NCBI RefSeq assembly: GCF_900105945.1
Contig: NZ_FNSO01000004.1
Location: 5,642,001-5,706,000 of the forward strand
From: Amycolatopsis tolypomycina
GTDB taxonomy: Bacteria; Actinomycetota; Actinomycetes; Mycobacteriales; Pseudonocardiaceae
DNA: 64,000 nucleotides
Direction: 5' to 3'
Made by a program: the position numbers and the translations under genes. The notes under the pieces are model-generated. The model searched no databases. It was not told the DNA's origin and saw only the letters and a list, made by a program, of their open reading frames with translations. Below are positions 25,097 to 34,419 of the stretch, in pieces (within the stretch, counting starts at the first letter, position 1; each line of letters starts with the position of its first letter).

Positions 25097-26501
25097 ACCG
25101 TAAGGAACCCCTTCGTTTCAGCCTTCCGGGCTGGTCGGAGGGGTTTTCTGCGTTCCGGGTTCGATCATCGGTGATCGGCTTGCGGCGTGATCTTGTGCTC
25201 CTGGCGGGGCAGAACTGGAGCACTGCCCCAGCCCCGTTCCGGCGTCGGCGTGGCATTCCAGCTGCTCCCGGCCCCGGCCGGCGAGTGACCCCTACCGTGG
25301 CGAAGAGGGGGACAACCGCCGCCATCCGCCCGCTGTCGACCACACTCGGTGACGGCGTCGGCGGTAGCGGGGCCGCCGCGTGCCAGCGCCGTTCGAGGTC
25401 CTCCAGTAGCCGCTGCTCGACCTCCGGCGCAACGTGGGAGTAGGTCTCGATGACCCGGTTGTCCAAGTGGTGCCCGAGCCGGCGGGCCTGGGCGATCTCC
25501 GGCGCGCCGCCGGAGATCAGCCACGTCTTGTGGCTGTGCCGCAACCCGTGGAATGTCAACCCCGGCCGCACCGCCGCGCAGCCCGCCTTGGTCCCGGACG
25601 CCTCGCTGCCGTCGACCGCCGGGCGAAAGACGCGCCGCAGGAACGTCGAGCGCCACAACCACGTCCCGCTCGGCGTCTTGAACACAAACTCATACCGGTG
25701 CCGCGCAAGGTGCTCCCGCAGCAGCGCGACCAGGAACGGCGGCAGCGCGATCCTCCGCGCCGAAGCTCGGGTCTTCGGCGGCCCGAGCCACCGCATCGAC
25801 CCCGACTCGTGCAACGCCCCCACCAGCGGATCGATCACGATCACACCCCGCCGGAGATCGACATTGTCCCGGTGCAAGCCGGCCAGCTCACCCCACCGGC
25901 AACCGGTCCACGCCGCGGTGATCACCAGCAGCCACGCGATCGGCCCACCGAGCACACCGGCCTGCTCGGCGATCCGCACCACCTGCTCCGGCGTCGCCCA
26001 CACCCGCTCCGGCACCGCCCGTCGCGACCGCCGGCCGCGACGCCTCCGCCGGTGTACCGGGTTGAACGGGATCAGCCGCTCGTCGGCCGCATCAGTCAGA
26101 AGCATCGACAGCAGGTTCAGTTGCGAGCTCACCGTCGACGGGGCGAATCCTGCCCGCTCCAGCTCCCGAGCCCACTCGGCCACCCCCAGCGCCGTAATCG
26201 CACCCACCGGCATACCCCCGAACTTCGGGAGGATGTGACACCGCAACCGGCTGCGGTAGCTCTCGATCGTCCGCGGATCCAGATCCAGCGACCGGAACCA
26301 CCGCGCCACCCACTCCTCCACCGTGACCGCGCTGTCGGCCGGATCGATCCACACTCGCCGACGCCGATCCACCTCCAACCCAGCAGCGTAGGCCGCAGCG
26401 TCACGCCGCGAGCCGAAACCGGACACCGAGCGAACACCGCACCCCTGCCGCCGATACCTCACCCGCCACGACCTGCTGCCACACTGCTCCACCCACGCCA
26501 C
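25086..26501 (-). CDS. int: Tyrosine site-specific recombinase (integrase)
   Basis: About 471 residues from a GTG at 26501 preceded by GGGAGG; the frame is open further upstream without a better start. The N-terminal Arm/SAM-like binding region includes [20 protein letters not shown]. The catalytic core shows R in [18 protein letters not shown], HxxR in [14 protein letters not shown] in [17 protein letters not shown] and the nucleophilic Y in that same segment. The C-terminal extension of about 90 residues is proline- and arginine-rich. It catalyses excision and integration of the element. No att site or tRNA is found directly beside the gene. From 26502 to 26785 I see no gene. Confidence 0.9.
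   Translation of the reverse strand: MAWVEQCGSRSWRVRYRRQGCGVRSVSGFGSRRDAAAYAAGLEVDRRRRVWIDPADSAVTVEEWVARWFRSLDLDPRTIESYRSRLRCHILPKFGGMPVGAITALGVAEWARELERAGFAPSTVSSQLNLLSMLLTDAADERLIPFNPVHRRRRRGRRSRRAVPERVWATPEQVVRIAEQAGVLGGPIAWLLVITAAWTGCRWGELAGLHRDNVDLRRGVIVIDPLVGALHESGSMRWLGPPKTRASARRIALPPFLVALLREHLARHRYEFVFKTPSGTWLWRSTFLRRVFRPAVDGSEASGTKAGCAAVRPGLTFHGLRHSHKTWLISGGAPEIAQARRLGHHLDNRVIETYSHVAPEVEQRLLEDLERRWHAAAPLPPTPSPSVVDSGRMAAVVPLFATVGVTRRPGPGAAGMPRRRRNGAGAVLQFCPARSTRSRRKPITDDRTRNAENPSDQPGRLKRRGSLRCGG
25106..25145. promoter_or_regulatory. Conserved nested hairpin between integrase and HTH gene, copy 1
   Basis: Outer stem AACCCCT (25106-25112) pairs with AGGGGTT (25139-25145) and an inner stem CAGCC/GGCTG. 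A T-rich run (TTTTCTG) follows on the plus strand. The identical outer stem and the same 40-nt length occur at 53318-53357, while the loop bases differ. It lies inside the integrase reading frame, just ahead of the HTH start, so it may act as a plus-strand terminator or influence translation of the HTH gene. Confidence 0.5.
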
Positions 26502-26785
26502 AACGACCTCCCGCACCAAGCTGCGAACAACGAAGCGTCGTTCCGCAACAGGTGTAGTTCCCCAGCGCAGACAACTCCAACGGCCACTCCTCACGAGGAT
26601 GCAGGCGCCGACCGCCATCCAGGAAGCACCAGCCGGACCCGGTCCTGCTGCCCAGTTTTAGGCAGCTGATGACGGACGCTTCTGCGCATTCCGCTTAGGC
26701 ATCGCCGGACACGCTTGGGTAACACGGTGCCCACGAACGCCGACTGCCAGGTATCGGGCGAAGGCGGCTACCGGATCGGACCACC

Positions 26786-27920
26786 GTGACCAGCCGGTCC
26801 TTGCGAGCCAGGCTCACGCTCGTCTACACCGCCGGCATCTACCTGGCGGGGGTCGTCGTCCTCGCCGTCGTCACGCTGCCCTTCATCGGCATCCAGTCGA
26901 CCGCACCCGGCCCCGCCTCCACGCCCACGGCGCCGGCCGCGATCACCGGAACCGGCCAGGGAATCGGCCCCACACCAGCTCCTCACCGGATCCGCCGTCG
27001 CGCTCGCCGTACTCGCCCCCGTCGCCTTCGCCGGCGGCTGGTTCGTCGCCGGCCGGTTCCTCCGGCCACTGCGGGCCATCACCACCGCCGCCAGGGCCAT
27101 CTCCGCCGGCAACCTCGACCAGCGCCTCGACCTCGGCGAGCCCGTCGACGAGCTGACCGAACTGGGCCACATCCTCGACGACCTCTTCGCCCGGCTGGAA
27201 GCCTCCTTCACCGCCCAACGGCACTTCGTCGCCAACGCCTCCCACGAGCTGCGAACACCCCTAGCAGGCCTACGGACCCTGCTGGAAGTCGCGCTCGGCG
27301 ACCCCGATGCCGACACCGGCACCCTCCGTACGGCCTGTCAGGAAGCTCTGGCCCTCGGCGGGCTCCAGGAACGGCTTGTCACTTCGCTGCTCGCCTTGGC
27401 CACCAGCGAACGCGGGGTCACTCACCGGCAACCGGTCGACCTCGCTCACGTCGCCACCGGAATCCTGCGCTCCCGCCGCGACCAGGCCGCCGAGAAAGGC
27501 ATCGACATCGCCGAACACCTCACCCCCGCAGTGACAACCGGCGACCCGAGACTGATCGAAAGCCTCATCGCCAACCTCGTCGACAACGCCATCCGCCACA
27601 ACCACCCGGCGGGCCGGGTGGTTGTCACAACCGAAGTTTCGCGGCTGGGCGCGGCTATCACGGTCACCAACAGCGGCCCCGACATACGCGAAGACCAGCT
27701 CCATCGGCTGTTCCAGCCCTTCCAGCGGCTCTCAGCCGACCGCAACGACCACCACAGCGGCCACGGTCTCGGCCTCGCCATCGTCAACGCCGTGGCCGAA
27801 GCCCACCACGCCACCCTCACCACGATCGCACGCCCCCAGGGCGGCTTGACCGTCACCGTCCACTTCGTACCGTTACCTGAGCGTGCCTCGCCGCAGGATG
27901 CGCCCGGGGTCATGCGTTGA
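26786..27920 (+). pseudogene. Sensor histidine kinase, frameshifted
   Basis: The N-terminus starts at a GTG (26786): MTSRSLRARLTLVYTAGIYL followed by a membrane helix. After about residue 60 the coding frame changes near 26900-26972. The second frame carries HQLLTGSAVALAVLAPVAFA (second membrane helix), a HAMP-like segment, the H-box ANASHELRTPLAG, the N-box LIANLVDNAIRHN and the G-box GHGLGLAIVNAVAEA, and ends at 27920. All kinase motifs are intact downstream of the shift. No response regulator lies upstream, where the integrative module begins, so the pair was probably broken by that insertion. Confidence 0.8.
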
Positions 27921-27998
27921 CCGCACGTTGGTTCGGAAGGGAGGGTCCCAAGATCACCGGATAGACCCGCAAATCGCGGCGCGGGCCCTCCCCAAGGT

Positions 27999-29048
27999 CT
28001 AGCGGGCAGGTGCGCCCGCCACGCGGAGTGGTGCGCTCACCTCGTGCAAGTGCTGCAGGACGTAGTGGTAGGTCTTCAGCAGCCCGCACTGGGCGTAGTC
28101 GATTCCGTGCTCGGCGCAGAACGCGCGCACCAGAGGCTGCGCGCGGCGCAGGTTGGCCCGCGGCATGCTCGGGAACAGGTGGTGCTCGATCTGGTGGTTC
28201 AGCCCCCCGAGCGTGAAGTCCACCCATCGGCGGCCTTGGACGTTGCGGCTGCTCAGCACCTGCTTGCGCAGGAAGTCGAGCTCGGTCTTGTCCGTGTAGG
28301 TGGGCATGCCCTTGTGCCCCGGCGCGAACGAACAGCCCATGTACACGCCCCACAGTCCTTGGTGCACGGCGATGAACGCCAAGGCGACCGGCGGGGACAA
28401 CACCACGAACACCGCCCCCAGGTACACCACGACGTGCGCGGACAGCAGCACCGCTTCGAGCCACCGGGTCTTGACCTCCCCGCGCCACACCGCCTGGATG
28501 CCCGCCCAGTGCAGGCTCAGGCCTTCCAGCAGCAGCAACGGGAAGAACAACGCCGCCTGGTGCTTCGACGTCCAGCGCACGAACCCACTCTTGTGCTCCG
28601 TCTGCCCGCGGGTGAAGGCCAGCAAGGGGATGTCGATGTCGGGATCGTCGCCCTCGTGGTTGGGGTTGGCGTGGTGGCGGGTGTGCTTGCCCATCCACCA
28701 GCCGTAGCTCATGCCGACGATCCCGCCGAACGCGTAACCGGCGCGGTCGTTGGCCCGCCCGGTGCGGAAGACCTGGTTGTGCCCGGCGTCGTGACCGAGG
28801 AACGCGACCTGCGCGAACATCACCGCGAAGAACACCGCCGTGACCAGCTGCCACCACGAATCGCCCAGCAGCACGAACGCCGCACAGCCGCCGGCGAAGG
28901 CCAGCAGGGTCAGGCTGATCTTCACCGCGTAGTAGCCGTAGCGCCGGTCAAGCAGGCCTTCATGCCGCACGAGGCGGCCGAGAGCGCCGAAGTCGTTGCG
29001 TGACGCCGCCCGGAGGCCGGCGCCCTCGCTCACCGAAGATACGTCCAT
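27999..29048 (-). CDS. Membrane fatty acid desaturase (acyl-lipid/linoleoyl-CoA type)
   Basis: 349 residues from an ATG at 29048 with GGAAGG upstream. The three histidine clusters of the di-iron centre are HDAGH (86-90), HTRHH (122-126) and HQIEHH (about 295). The glutamine variant QIEHH in the third box is typical of front-end (delta-5/delta-6-like) desaturases, but no cytochrome b5 domain is present. Several membrane helices are visible (TLLAFAGGCAAFVLLG, VTAVFFAVMFAQVAFLG). It introduces double bonds into membrane acyl chains. A delta-9-type desaturase lies at 36.4 kb. Confidence 0.92.
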   Translation of the reverse strand: MDVSSVSEGAGLRAASRNDFGALGRLVRHEGLLDRRYGYYAVKISLTLLAFAGGCAAFVLLGDSWWQLVTAVFFAVMFAQVAFLGHDAGHNQVFRTGRANDRAGYAFGGIVGMSYGWWMGKHTRHHANPNHEGDDPDIDIPLLAFTRGQTEHKSGFVRWTSKHQAALFFPLLLLEGLSLHWAGIQAVWRGEVKTRWLEAVLLSAHVVVYLGAVFVVLSPPVALAFIAVHQGLWGVYMGCSFAPGHKGMPTYTDKTELDFLRKQVLSSRNVQGRRWVDFTLGGLNHQIEHHLFPSMPRANLRRAQPLVRAFCAEHGIDYAQCGLLKTYHYVLQHLHEVSAPLRVAGAPAR

Positions 29049-29154
29049 GGGAGTCCTTCCCCGAGTCCTGCGGGCGCCGGGGACTGGGGCGGCCACTCGA
29101 TACCCGATCCGGATTCCCGGCCGCGCCGCTGATCAAACCAGGCCGACCGGCGTC

Positions 29155-29655
29155 TCAAGCGCTCGGGACGGACTTCCGGCCCCACTCGGTGATGGTGGCC
29201 AGCCCGGCGTTGAGCAGGCGCACGACCTGGGACCGGGACCAGCCCGTCTCCGCGGCGACCTCGGCGATCGGCCGGTGCCGGACCGCCACCGACCAGACGG
29301 TGAAGCGCTGGCGAGGGGGCAGGAGCACCAGTTCGTCCCGCGCCACAGCGTCGGCCAGGGCGTCGTCGAACACCGCCGGGTCACACCGACGGCTGCGGGC
29401 CCGCACGGCGGTCGCCACGGCGACCCGGCCACGCCGCGCCGCGGCCAGGCGGTGACCGGGGGAATCCGGCGCGCCGGCGGACGAGACCACCAGTTCGGGG
29501 ACCAGGCGGGTGCACAGCCGAGCGGCGGCACCGGGCGACCGGCCGGTGCGGCGCGCGAGGAAGTACACCATCTCCAGGATGCGATCCACGTCGCCGACCT
29601 CGGCGCCGCGGACCCACGGAGGTTCGACGGGGTGGCGGTCCTCCGCCCCGGTCAC
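29155..29655 (-). CDS. Sigma-70 region 4-like helix-turn-helix protein
   Basis: 166 residues from a GTG at 29655 that overlaps the STAS gene stop (GTGA). The C-terminal half has region 4 character: LPPRQRFTVWSVAVRHRPIA followed by EVAAETGWSRSQVVRLLNAG. The N-terminal half (GDVDRILEMVYFLARRTGRS) is helical but does not match sigma region 2 clearly. It may be an ECF-like or orphan sigma-type regulator controlled by the upstream antagonist. Function inferred from context. Confidence 0.6.
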   Translation of the reverse strand: MTGAEDRHPVEPPWVRGAEVGDVDRILEMVYFLARRTGRSPGAAARLCTRLVPELVVSSAGAPDSPGHRLAAARRGRVAVATAVRARSRRCDPAVFDDALADAVARDELVLLPPRQRFTVWSVAVRHRPIAEVAAETGWSRSQVVRLLNAGLATITEWGRKSVPSA

Positions 29656-30362
29656 CGGCCCCGCCCGGCTGGGACGCAGCAGGCGATACCCGCGGCCTCC
29701 AGTGCCTTCCTCAGGTCCTCGTCGGCGTTCAGGACCCGGATACCACCCCGGTCCCGGCCGTCCCGGGTGAAGGCGGCCCGCACGCTGCCGACGACGTCCA
29801 CGGCCGGGAGCGTGCAGGCCGACACGTCGACCAGGACGACGCCGCGGCAGAGTTCGGACGCCTGCCGCAGTTTTTCGGTCAGCGCCTCGGCCGCACCGGC
29901 CCGCGCCCCGCCGGTGGCGGTGACCAGGATCGTCGCATCCGCGACGACCGTCCGCACGACCATCGGGGCGGCGTCGGCCACCGCGTCGTCCAGGCGGCGG
30001 TGCACGGTCAGGAGCCGGTCCACCCCGGTGAGGTGGATCGGCCGCCACGAGGCCCGTGAGCCGGCGACCACGGCGAAGCGAGTCCGATCACCCGTCAGCT
30101 GATGCGCCGCGAGGAGGACCGACAGGCCGGCGCAGGCGAGGAACGTGGTCGGAGTGAGGTCCACGACGAGCGTCGGTGGCCGCTGAGCGATGGCGCCGGC
30201 CAGCGATTCACTCAGGTCGGGGGTGGTGGACAGGTCGATTTCGCCGGCCGCGGTGAGCACGAGGACGTCTCCCCGGCGCATCGACGCGAGCCGCAGCAGC
30301 GGCCGGGAAACAGAGGTACTCGAGTGTGGTCTGAGGCCATGGCCAGATTCGGAGTGGTTCAC
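29652..30362 (-). CDS. Double STAS-domain protein (anti-sigma factor antagonist-like)
   Basis: 236 residues holding two STAS-like halves. The first has GDVLVLTAAGEIDLSTTPDL, PTLVVDLTPTTFLACAGLSV and LLAAHQL. The second has ATILVTATGGARAGAAEALT and GVVLVDVSACTLPAVDVVGS. In typical antagonists a Ser/Thr near DLxxVxFxDSxG is phosphorylated; here the first half has TTFLACAGLS, so a Thr/Ser is available. Coupled to the sigma-like gene downstream, which fits a partner-switching circuit. Confidence 0.8.
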   Translation of the reverse strand: MNHSESGHGLRPHSSTSVSRPLLRLASMRRGDVLVLTAAGEIDLSTTPDLSESLAGAIAQRPPTLVVDLTPTTFLACAGLSVLLAAHQLTGDRTRFAVVAGSRASWRPIHLTGVDRLLTVHRRLDDAVADAAPMVVRTVVADATILVTATGGARAGAAEALTEKLRQASELCRGVVLVDVSACTLPAVDVVGSVRAAFTRDGRDRGGIRVLNADEDLRKALEAAGIACCVPAGRGR

Positions 30363-30551
30363 GATCAGCTCCTACGCTGACCTCCGCGGCGCGGAACACG
30401 GCCAGCTGTCGATCGGCGATCGTCGCGAGCGCGTGGTCTCGGCCCTCCCGGCGCGGTACCCACAGGGTAAGCCCTCACCGGCGGCTCGGCAGGCCAGCCG
30501 GCGTCGGCGGCCCGGCGGTCACGCGCATGCCGTTCGCCTGGTACCCGGCGG

Positions 30552-30591
30552 AAGGGCCGAAAGCTGCCCGATCGGTGACCAGCGGCCCTTT
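30552..30591. promoter_or_regulatory. Tandem DosR/DevR-box-like sites before the carboxylate-amine ligase
   Basis: AAGGGCC-GAAA-GCTGCCC (30552-30569) and, on the minus strand, AAAGGGCCGCTGGTCACC (30574-30591). Both match the known DosR box core AGGGCC-N4-GTCCC in form, and tandem spacing is usual for DosR-regulated promoters. Similar single sites occur before other genes of this island and near the DevR/DevS genes. Confidence 0.45.
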
Positions 30592-30649
30592 CTCCGGCGG
30601 AGCCGGACCGGCGAGGCTCGGCAGTCCGACCGAAGGACGGAGCCGGGCC

Positions 30650-31876
30650 GTGGACGCGCGACTTTTGCTGCCGGAGGGTGACGCACTCACCTTCGGCGTA
30701 GAGGAGGAATTCGTCCTCGCGGACCCCGTGACCGGCGCGGTGGCGCTCGCGGCGCCCCGCATCCTGGAACTGCTCGACGGTGAATCCGCGGTGATGCCGG
30801 AGTTCCTGCGCTTCCAGATCGAAACCGCCACCGGCATCCACACCGGCCTCGACGAGCTCCGGACGGAGCTGCTCGGTTTGCGCGGCCTCGTGGCGGGCGC
30901 GGCCGCCGACGCCGGGTGCCTGCTGCTGGCGTCCGGCACACCGCCGTGCGGCGACCTACCGGGCCTGCCCGCTGTCACCGCCGAACCGCGGTACCGCGCG
31001 CTGGCCGGCCGATTCCCCGCGCTTCTCCCGGAAGCGGGCACGTGCGCCTGCCACGTGCACGTCGGTATCTCCTCCCCGGCGCTCGGCGTCCGGGTCCTGG
31101 CCGGGCTGCGTCCTTGGCTTGCCCCGCTCCTCGCGATCAGCGCGAACTCACCTTTCGCCCACGACGTGGACTCCGGGTGGGCCAGCGGGCGGTACCCGCT
31201 GTGGTCGCTCTGGCCGACCGCGAAGCCCCCGCGGGACTGGCCGGACGCGGCCGCCTACGCCGCGAGCGTCGACGACGTGGTTCGCCGTGGTGATGCGTTG
31301 GACGACCAAGGCGTCTACTTCTACGCCCGGCTCTCCCCGAACCACCCGACGGTCGAGGTCCGCATCGCGGACGTCGGGCTGACCGCCGAGGACGCCGTGC
31401 TGCAGGCGGGACTGGTCCGCGCCCTGGCCGTCACGATCCTCGCGGAGGCCCGGGCGGGCGTCGCACCGCGGCCCGTCCGGGCTCCGCTGGTGGCCGCGTC
31501 GCTCACCGCCGCGGCGCGTGCGGGTTACCCCGGCCTCGGCATCGACCCCTTCACCGGCGAATTCCTCTCGCAGGAGGTACTCACCGACCGGCTCCTGGAG
31601 TACGTCCGGCCGGCCCTGCGAGCCACCGGGGACCTTGCGGCAATCGACCGTCAGCTCGCCGTGGTGCGGGCGGGCCGAACCGGCGCAGCGCGCCAACGCG
31701 CGCTGTTCGCGGGAGCCGGCTCGCCGGCCGCGTTCGTGGCGGAGCTGGCAACGGTGACCCTCGCCGGGGCAGCCTGGCCCGGCTCGCCGCCGGTGCCCCG
31801 CCCCGCCGCCGTCCACGACGGCCGATCGGCGCCGGCGACCGGAGCGCGAACCGGAAACACCGCTTCTCCCGGGTGA
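30650..31876 (+). CDS. Carboxylate-amine ligase (YbdK-type glutamate-cysteine ligase family)
   Basis: 408 residues from a GTG at 30650 with GGAG upstream. The N-terminal LTFGVEEEFVLADPVTGAVA is the family signature (GVEEEF), followed by CACHVHVGISSPALGVRVLA and PTVEVRIADVGLTAEDAVLQ. Members form a gamma-glutamyl or other amide bond with ATP; YbdK itself has weak glutamate-cysteine ligase activity. In actinomycetes without glutathione the natural product is uncertain. The C-terminal 40 residues are disordered. Confidence 0.9.
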   Translation: MDARLLLPEGDALTFGVEEEFVLADPVTGAVALAAPRILELLDGESAVMPEFLRFQIETATGIHTGLDELRTELLGLRGLVAGAAADAGCLLLASGTPPCGDLPGLPAVTAEPRYRALAGRFPALLPEAGTCACHVHVGISSPALGVRVLAGLRPWLAPLLAISANSPFAHDVDSGWASGRYPLWSLWPTAKPPRDWPDAAAYAASVDDVVRRGDALDDQGVYFYARLSPNHPTVEVRIADVGLTAEDAVLQAGLVRALAVTILAEARAGVAPRPVRAPLVAASLTAAARAGYPGLGIDPFTGEFLSQEVLTDRLLEYVRPALRATGDLAAIDRQLAVVRAGRTGAARQRALFAGAGSPAAFVAELATVTLAGAAWPGSPPVPRPAAVHDGRSAPATGARTGNTASPG

Positions 31877-32003
31877 CCCATCCGGGGGATTCCCGGCCGG
31901 TGAACAGTGGACAACGCCTAGGCTGACCGGACCGCCCCGGACCCCGGCGTGCCCGCGGTTCCACGTAGCCCGTGGAACCACTCCCACGGCCGAGGAGCAG
32001 ACG

Positions 32004-32324
32004 ATGACCTCCGGGCAGCCGGACCCCAGCGCGACGGCGGGCCCCGGCTTGCCCTTCCCGCCTCGGCGGCAGATCGCGTTCAGCGTCGGCAACTGGCGCG
32101 TCACCTACGCCGGGACGGATCCACACTCGCCGCGGACCGGCACCCTGGTCGGGCCGCCCGAGTTGGGCCCAGGGGGAGGCCGTGTCCCGGTCATCGCCGA
32201 CGGCGGGGACACGGCCGCGGTGCGCTGGCTGGACGTCCAGGACGTCATCGCCGTGACCGCACCGCCGGCCGGGGAACCACCGGCTTCGCGATGCCCTCCG
32301 ACAGGTGAGAGCCGGCATCCGTGA
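32004..32324 (+). CDS. Small hypothetical protein (106 aa)
   Basis: ATG at 32004 with GAGGAG 9 bp upstream. It is Pro/Gly-rich, with a beta-like centre (RRQIAFSVGNWRVTYAGTDP and RVPVIADGGDTAAVRWLDVQ). No family recognised. It lies in the stress island between the ligase and a DUF5994 gene. Confidence 0.55.
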   Translation: MTSGQPDPSATAGPGLPFPPRRQIAFSVGNWRVTYAGTDPHSPRTGTLVGPPELGPGGGRVPVIADGGDTAAVRWLDVQDVIAVTAPPAGEPPASRCPPTGESRHP

Positions 32325-32358
32325 CACGGAACCGGCGCCCACCGCGGCCGGTTCCTCC

Positions 32359-32820
32359 TCAAGCCGGGCCGAGGATGCCGCTGGCGGTCAGGATCAGCAC
32401 GGCGGAGCCGCTCGCGTCCGGCGCGGTGGCCGCTGCCAGCGCTCGCTCCGCCGCGGGGGCAGCGGCGTCGGGTGGCACCACCAGCAGGGTCAGCCGGCGG
32501 ATGCGCGGTCCGATGACGACGATCGTATGCCGGTCCAGGCCGAAGAACCCCGCCAGCTCCACGAAACCGGATTCGAGCGCGAGCTTCCCGGGGGGCAGAT
32601 CCCACATCGCCGGGTTGAAGCCGATCCGGTCCACCGGGCCCGAATCCACGGCGAGCGCGGTGACCAGGGCGCTGAATTCCGCCACCGGTTCTCGGGAGCG
32701 CGGCCACCAGGCGCCGTCGAAGCAGCCCTTGACCGCACCCGGCGTTTTCAGCCGCAGCCGCCGGTCGAGGGCCGGTGAGCCGACCACGGGACCCGCGGCG
32801 TCGTCCGGCGCAAAAGTCAT
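32359..32820 (-). CDS. DUF5994-family protein, paralogue 1
   Basis: 153 residues. The family pattern is RLKTPGAVKGCFDGAWWPRS at the N-terminus, a central IGFNPAMWDLPPGKLALESG, and a C-terminal beta strand HTIVVIGPRIRRLTLLVVPP. Two further paralogues lie at 37440-37883 and 40519-41055. Function is unknown; the family is confined to actinobacteria and here sits with stress-response genes. A DosR-box-like sequence (CGGGCC-GGTT-CGTCC on the minus strand, 32849-32863) precedes it. Confidence 0.8.
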   Translation of the reverse strand: MTFAPDDAAGPVVGSPALDRRLRLKTPGAVKGCFDGAWWPRSREPVAEFSALVTALAVDSGPVDRIGFNPAMWDLPPGKLALESGFVELAGFFGLDRHTIVVIGPRIRRLTLLVVPPDAAAPAAERALAAATAPDASGSAVLILTASGILGPA

Positions 32821-32895
32821 GCCCGGCGCTCCTTCCGCGACGACGGCCGGACGAACCGGCCCGCGGGTTCCCCGAAGGCGTTCATGACGAGCCCT

Positions 32896-33111
32896 TCACT
32901 TCGCGACCCGCATCGCCGTGGTCACCGCGGCGTCCGATGCACCAGTGCACACGCATCCGCGGTGGAACCCGCCCGCCTGCGTCGCCGTGCAGAACCGGCG
33001 CGCGATCACATCGTGCGATTCCGGGGAATGGGGGCACACCGCGCAGGCGGCCGCGGCCGGATCGCCGATTTCCGCGGCGGCGGCGCCGGTTTCGAGATCG
33101 AGGGACGACAT
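32896..33111 (-). CDS. Small Cys/His-rich protein (71 aa)
   Basis: ATG at 33111 preceded by AGAAGGAG. It contains ACAVCPHSPESHDVIARRFC and HRGCVCTG: six cysteines and several histidines arranged CxxC...C...CxC, which suggests a metal-binding knuckle. Similar short proteins with a terminal RGCxC motif are common in actinomycetes, but no function is known. Confidence 0.6.
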   Translation of the reverse strand: MSSLDLETGAAAAEIGDPAAAACAVCPHSPESHDVIARRFCTATQAGGFHRGCVCTGASDAAVTTAMRVAK

Positions 33112-33391
33112 GCCGGATCTCCTTCTGCCGGTGCTGATCATCCGGGCGCGGGACCGATGAGCAACCGGGACTCGCTCGAACTTCCGGCTTCGGGCCGGCT
33201 CCAGGGGACACGCCGAGGTCCGGGGCGATACCGCCACCTTACGCCCGTGCCGGCCTGACCACCCGGCCGGAGAACCACTCGCCCGGGCGAACCACTCCCG
33301 GCGCTTTCCCGCCTAGGCTGGATGACCGCGCCCCGGACCCCGGCGATCGATGACGTGCACTCTGAATGCACCGTGAGCGAAGGCGGCGCCG

Positions 33392-33703
33392 GTGGACGAC
33401 GAACAGACCGATTGGCCACCGGCCGGGCCCGCGTACCGGGACTGGCCCACTCGCCACGGCGGTGGCTACCCACCCGGCTGGCTCGTCCGCTACCGCAGCC
33501 GCGTGCGCCGGATCGGGCCGCCGTGCGCGGCCCCGGTGTGGCGTGAGCATTTCGGGACCATCGCCGGGCACAGCCTGCGCGACGAACACACCAGCACGAC
33601 CTGGGTGCCCGTCCGCCCGCAGGGGGCCGCCGCCGATGCACCGGCCGGCCTGGTGCGAGCCACCGACATCCTCGACGCCCACCCACCGCGCTCCGGCGCT
33701 TGA
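33392..33703 (+). CDS. Small hypothetical protein (103 aa)
   Basis: Frame from a GTG at 33392 (preceded by AAGGCGGCG) to 33703. It is Trp/Tyr/Pro-rich (PAYRDWPTRHGGGYPPGWLV, then RYRSRVRRIGPP). It looks like a surface or nucleoid-type small basic protein, but no family is recognised. Start and reality are moderately supported by codon use. Confidence 0.5.
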   Translation: MDDEQTDWPPAGPAYRDWPTRHGGGYPPGWLVRYRSRVRRIGPPCAAPVWREHFGTIAGHSLRDEHTSTTWVPVRPQGAAADAPAGLVRATDILDAHPPRSGA

Positions 33704-33867
33704 GGCCGGAACCGGACCGTCGCCGGCGAGGAGCGAAGCCCCGTGGCGTGGCCGATCGAAGGAGACGGATGACGGCAACGGCAACGGTTTCCCGGGTTGC
33801 GCGGCCGGGCCGGTGACCCGGTTGCGAAGGTCCCCGGAGCGCGGCGCACCGAGCCCGCTGAGGACGG

Positions 33868-34221
33868 TCACGAGCCGGCGTGCCCGTCCTGGTGCCGGAT
33901 GGAGTCCCCGCCCTTGCGGTGATCCGTCCGGCCGTACATGCTCTCGAGCACGCTCTCGAGTTTGTGCACCGCACCCCGGCACGCCTCGCCGACCGAACCC
34001 GCGTGATGGCTGACGGCCACCGTCCGCCGCCCGGCCGGCCGGGCTTCGAGCACGCAGCACCGGTCCTGCCCGTCGTCGGCGGTTTCTTCGCTGAAGTGGG
34101 CGTCCAGCCGCGTGATGTGGTCGCTGAACCGCGACAGCCTGGTGGCGAGCTCCACCTCGAAGTGCCGGATCAGCGCCTCGTCGCCGTGCACGGCCTGGTC
34201 CGTGCCGATCTGGATCAGCAT
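33868..34221 (-). CDS. HPF/RaiA-like ribosome-associated protein
   Basis: 117 residues from an ATG at 34221 with AAGGGG upstream. The pattern MLIQIGTDQAVHGDEALIRH, HFEVELATRLSRFSDHITRL, DAHFSEETADD followed by a helix (HAGSVGEACRGAVHKLESVL) matches the beta-alpha-beta-beta-beta-alpha fold of the sigma-54 modulation/RaiA domain. It lacks the long C-terminal dimerisation domain of actinobacterial HPF. Such proteins bind the 30S subunit and silence or protect ribosomes in dormancy. A DosR-box-like GGGGCC-GAAG-GAACC (34334-34348) lies about 110 bp upstream. Confidence 0.75.
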   Translation of the reverse strand: MLIQIGTDQAVHGDEALIRHFEVELATRLSRFSDHITRLDAHFSEETADDGQDRCCVLEARPAGRRTVAVSHHAGSVGEACRGAVHKLESVLESMYGRTDHRKGGDSIRHQDGHAGS

Positions 34222-34419
34222 GCGTGGTTGTCCCCTTCGACGGCCGGCCCGGATGAGCGCGAAGTGGCGTTCCGGTAGCCACCACCTTGCTCGTCCGGGC
34301 CACGACTGCCCAGGGTCACACGTCATCTGCCGGGGGGCCGAAGGAACCTTTCGCCGCGCACGAGGTGTGGATGACCAAGGTTTCGCGGAGCCGGACGAGC
34401 CGCCGGCTCCTGACTGTCC

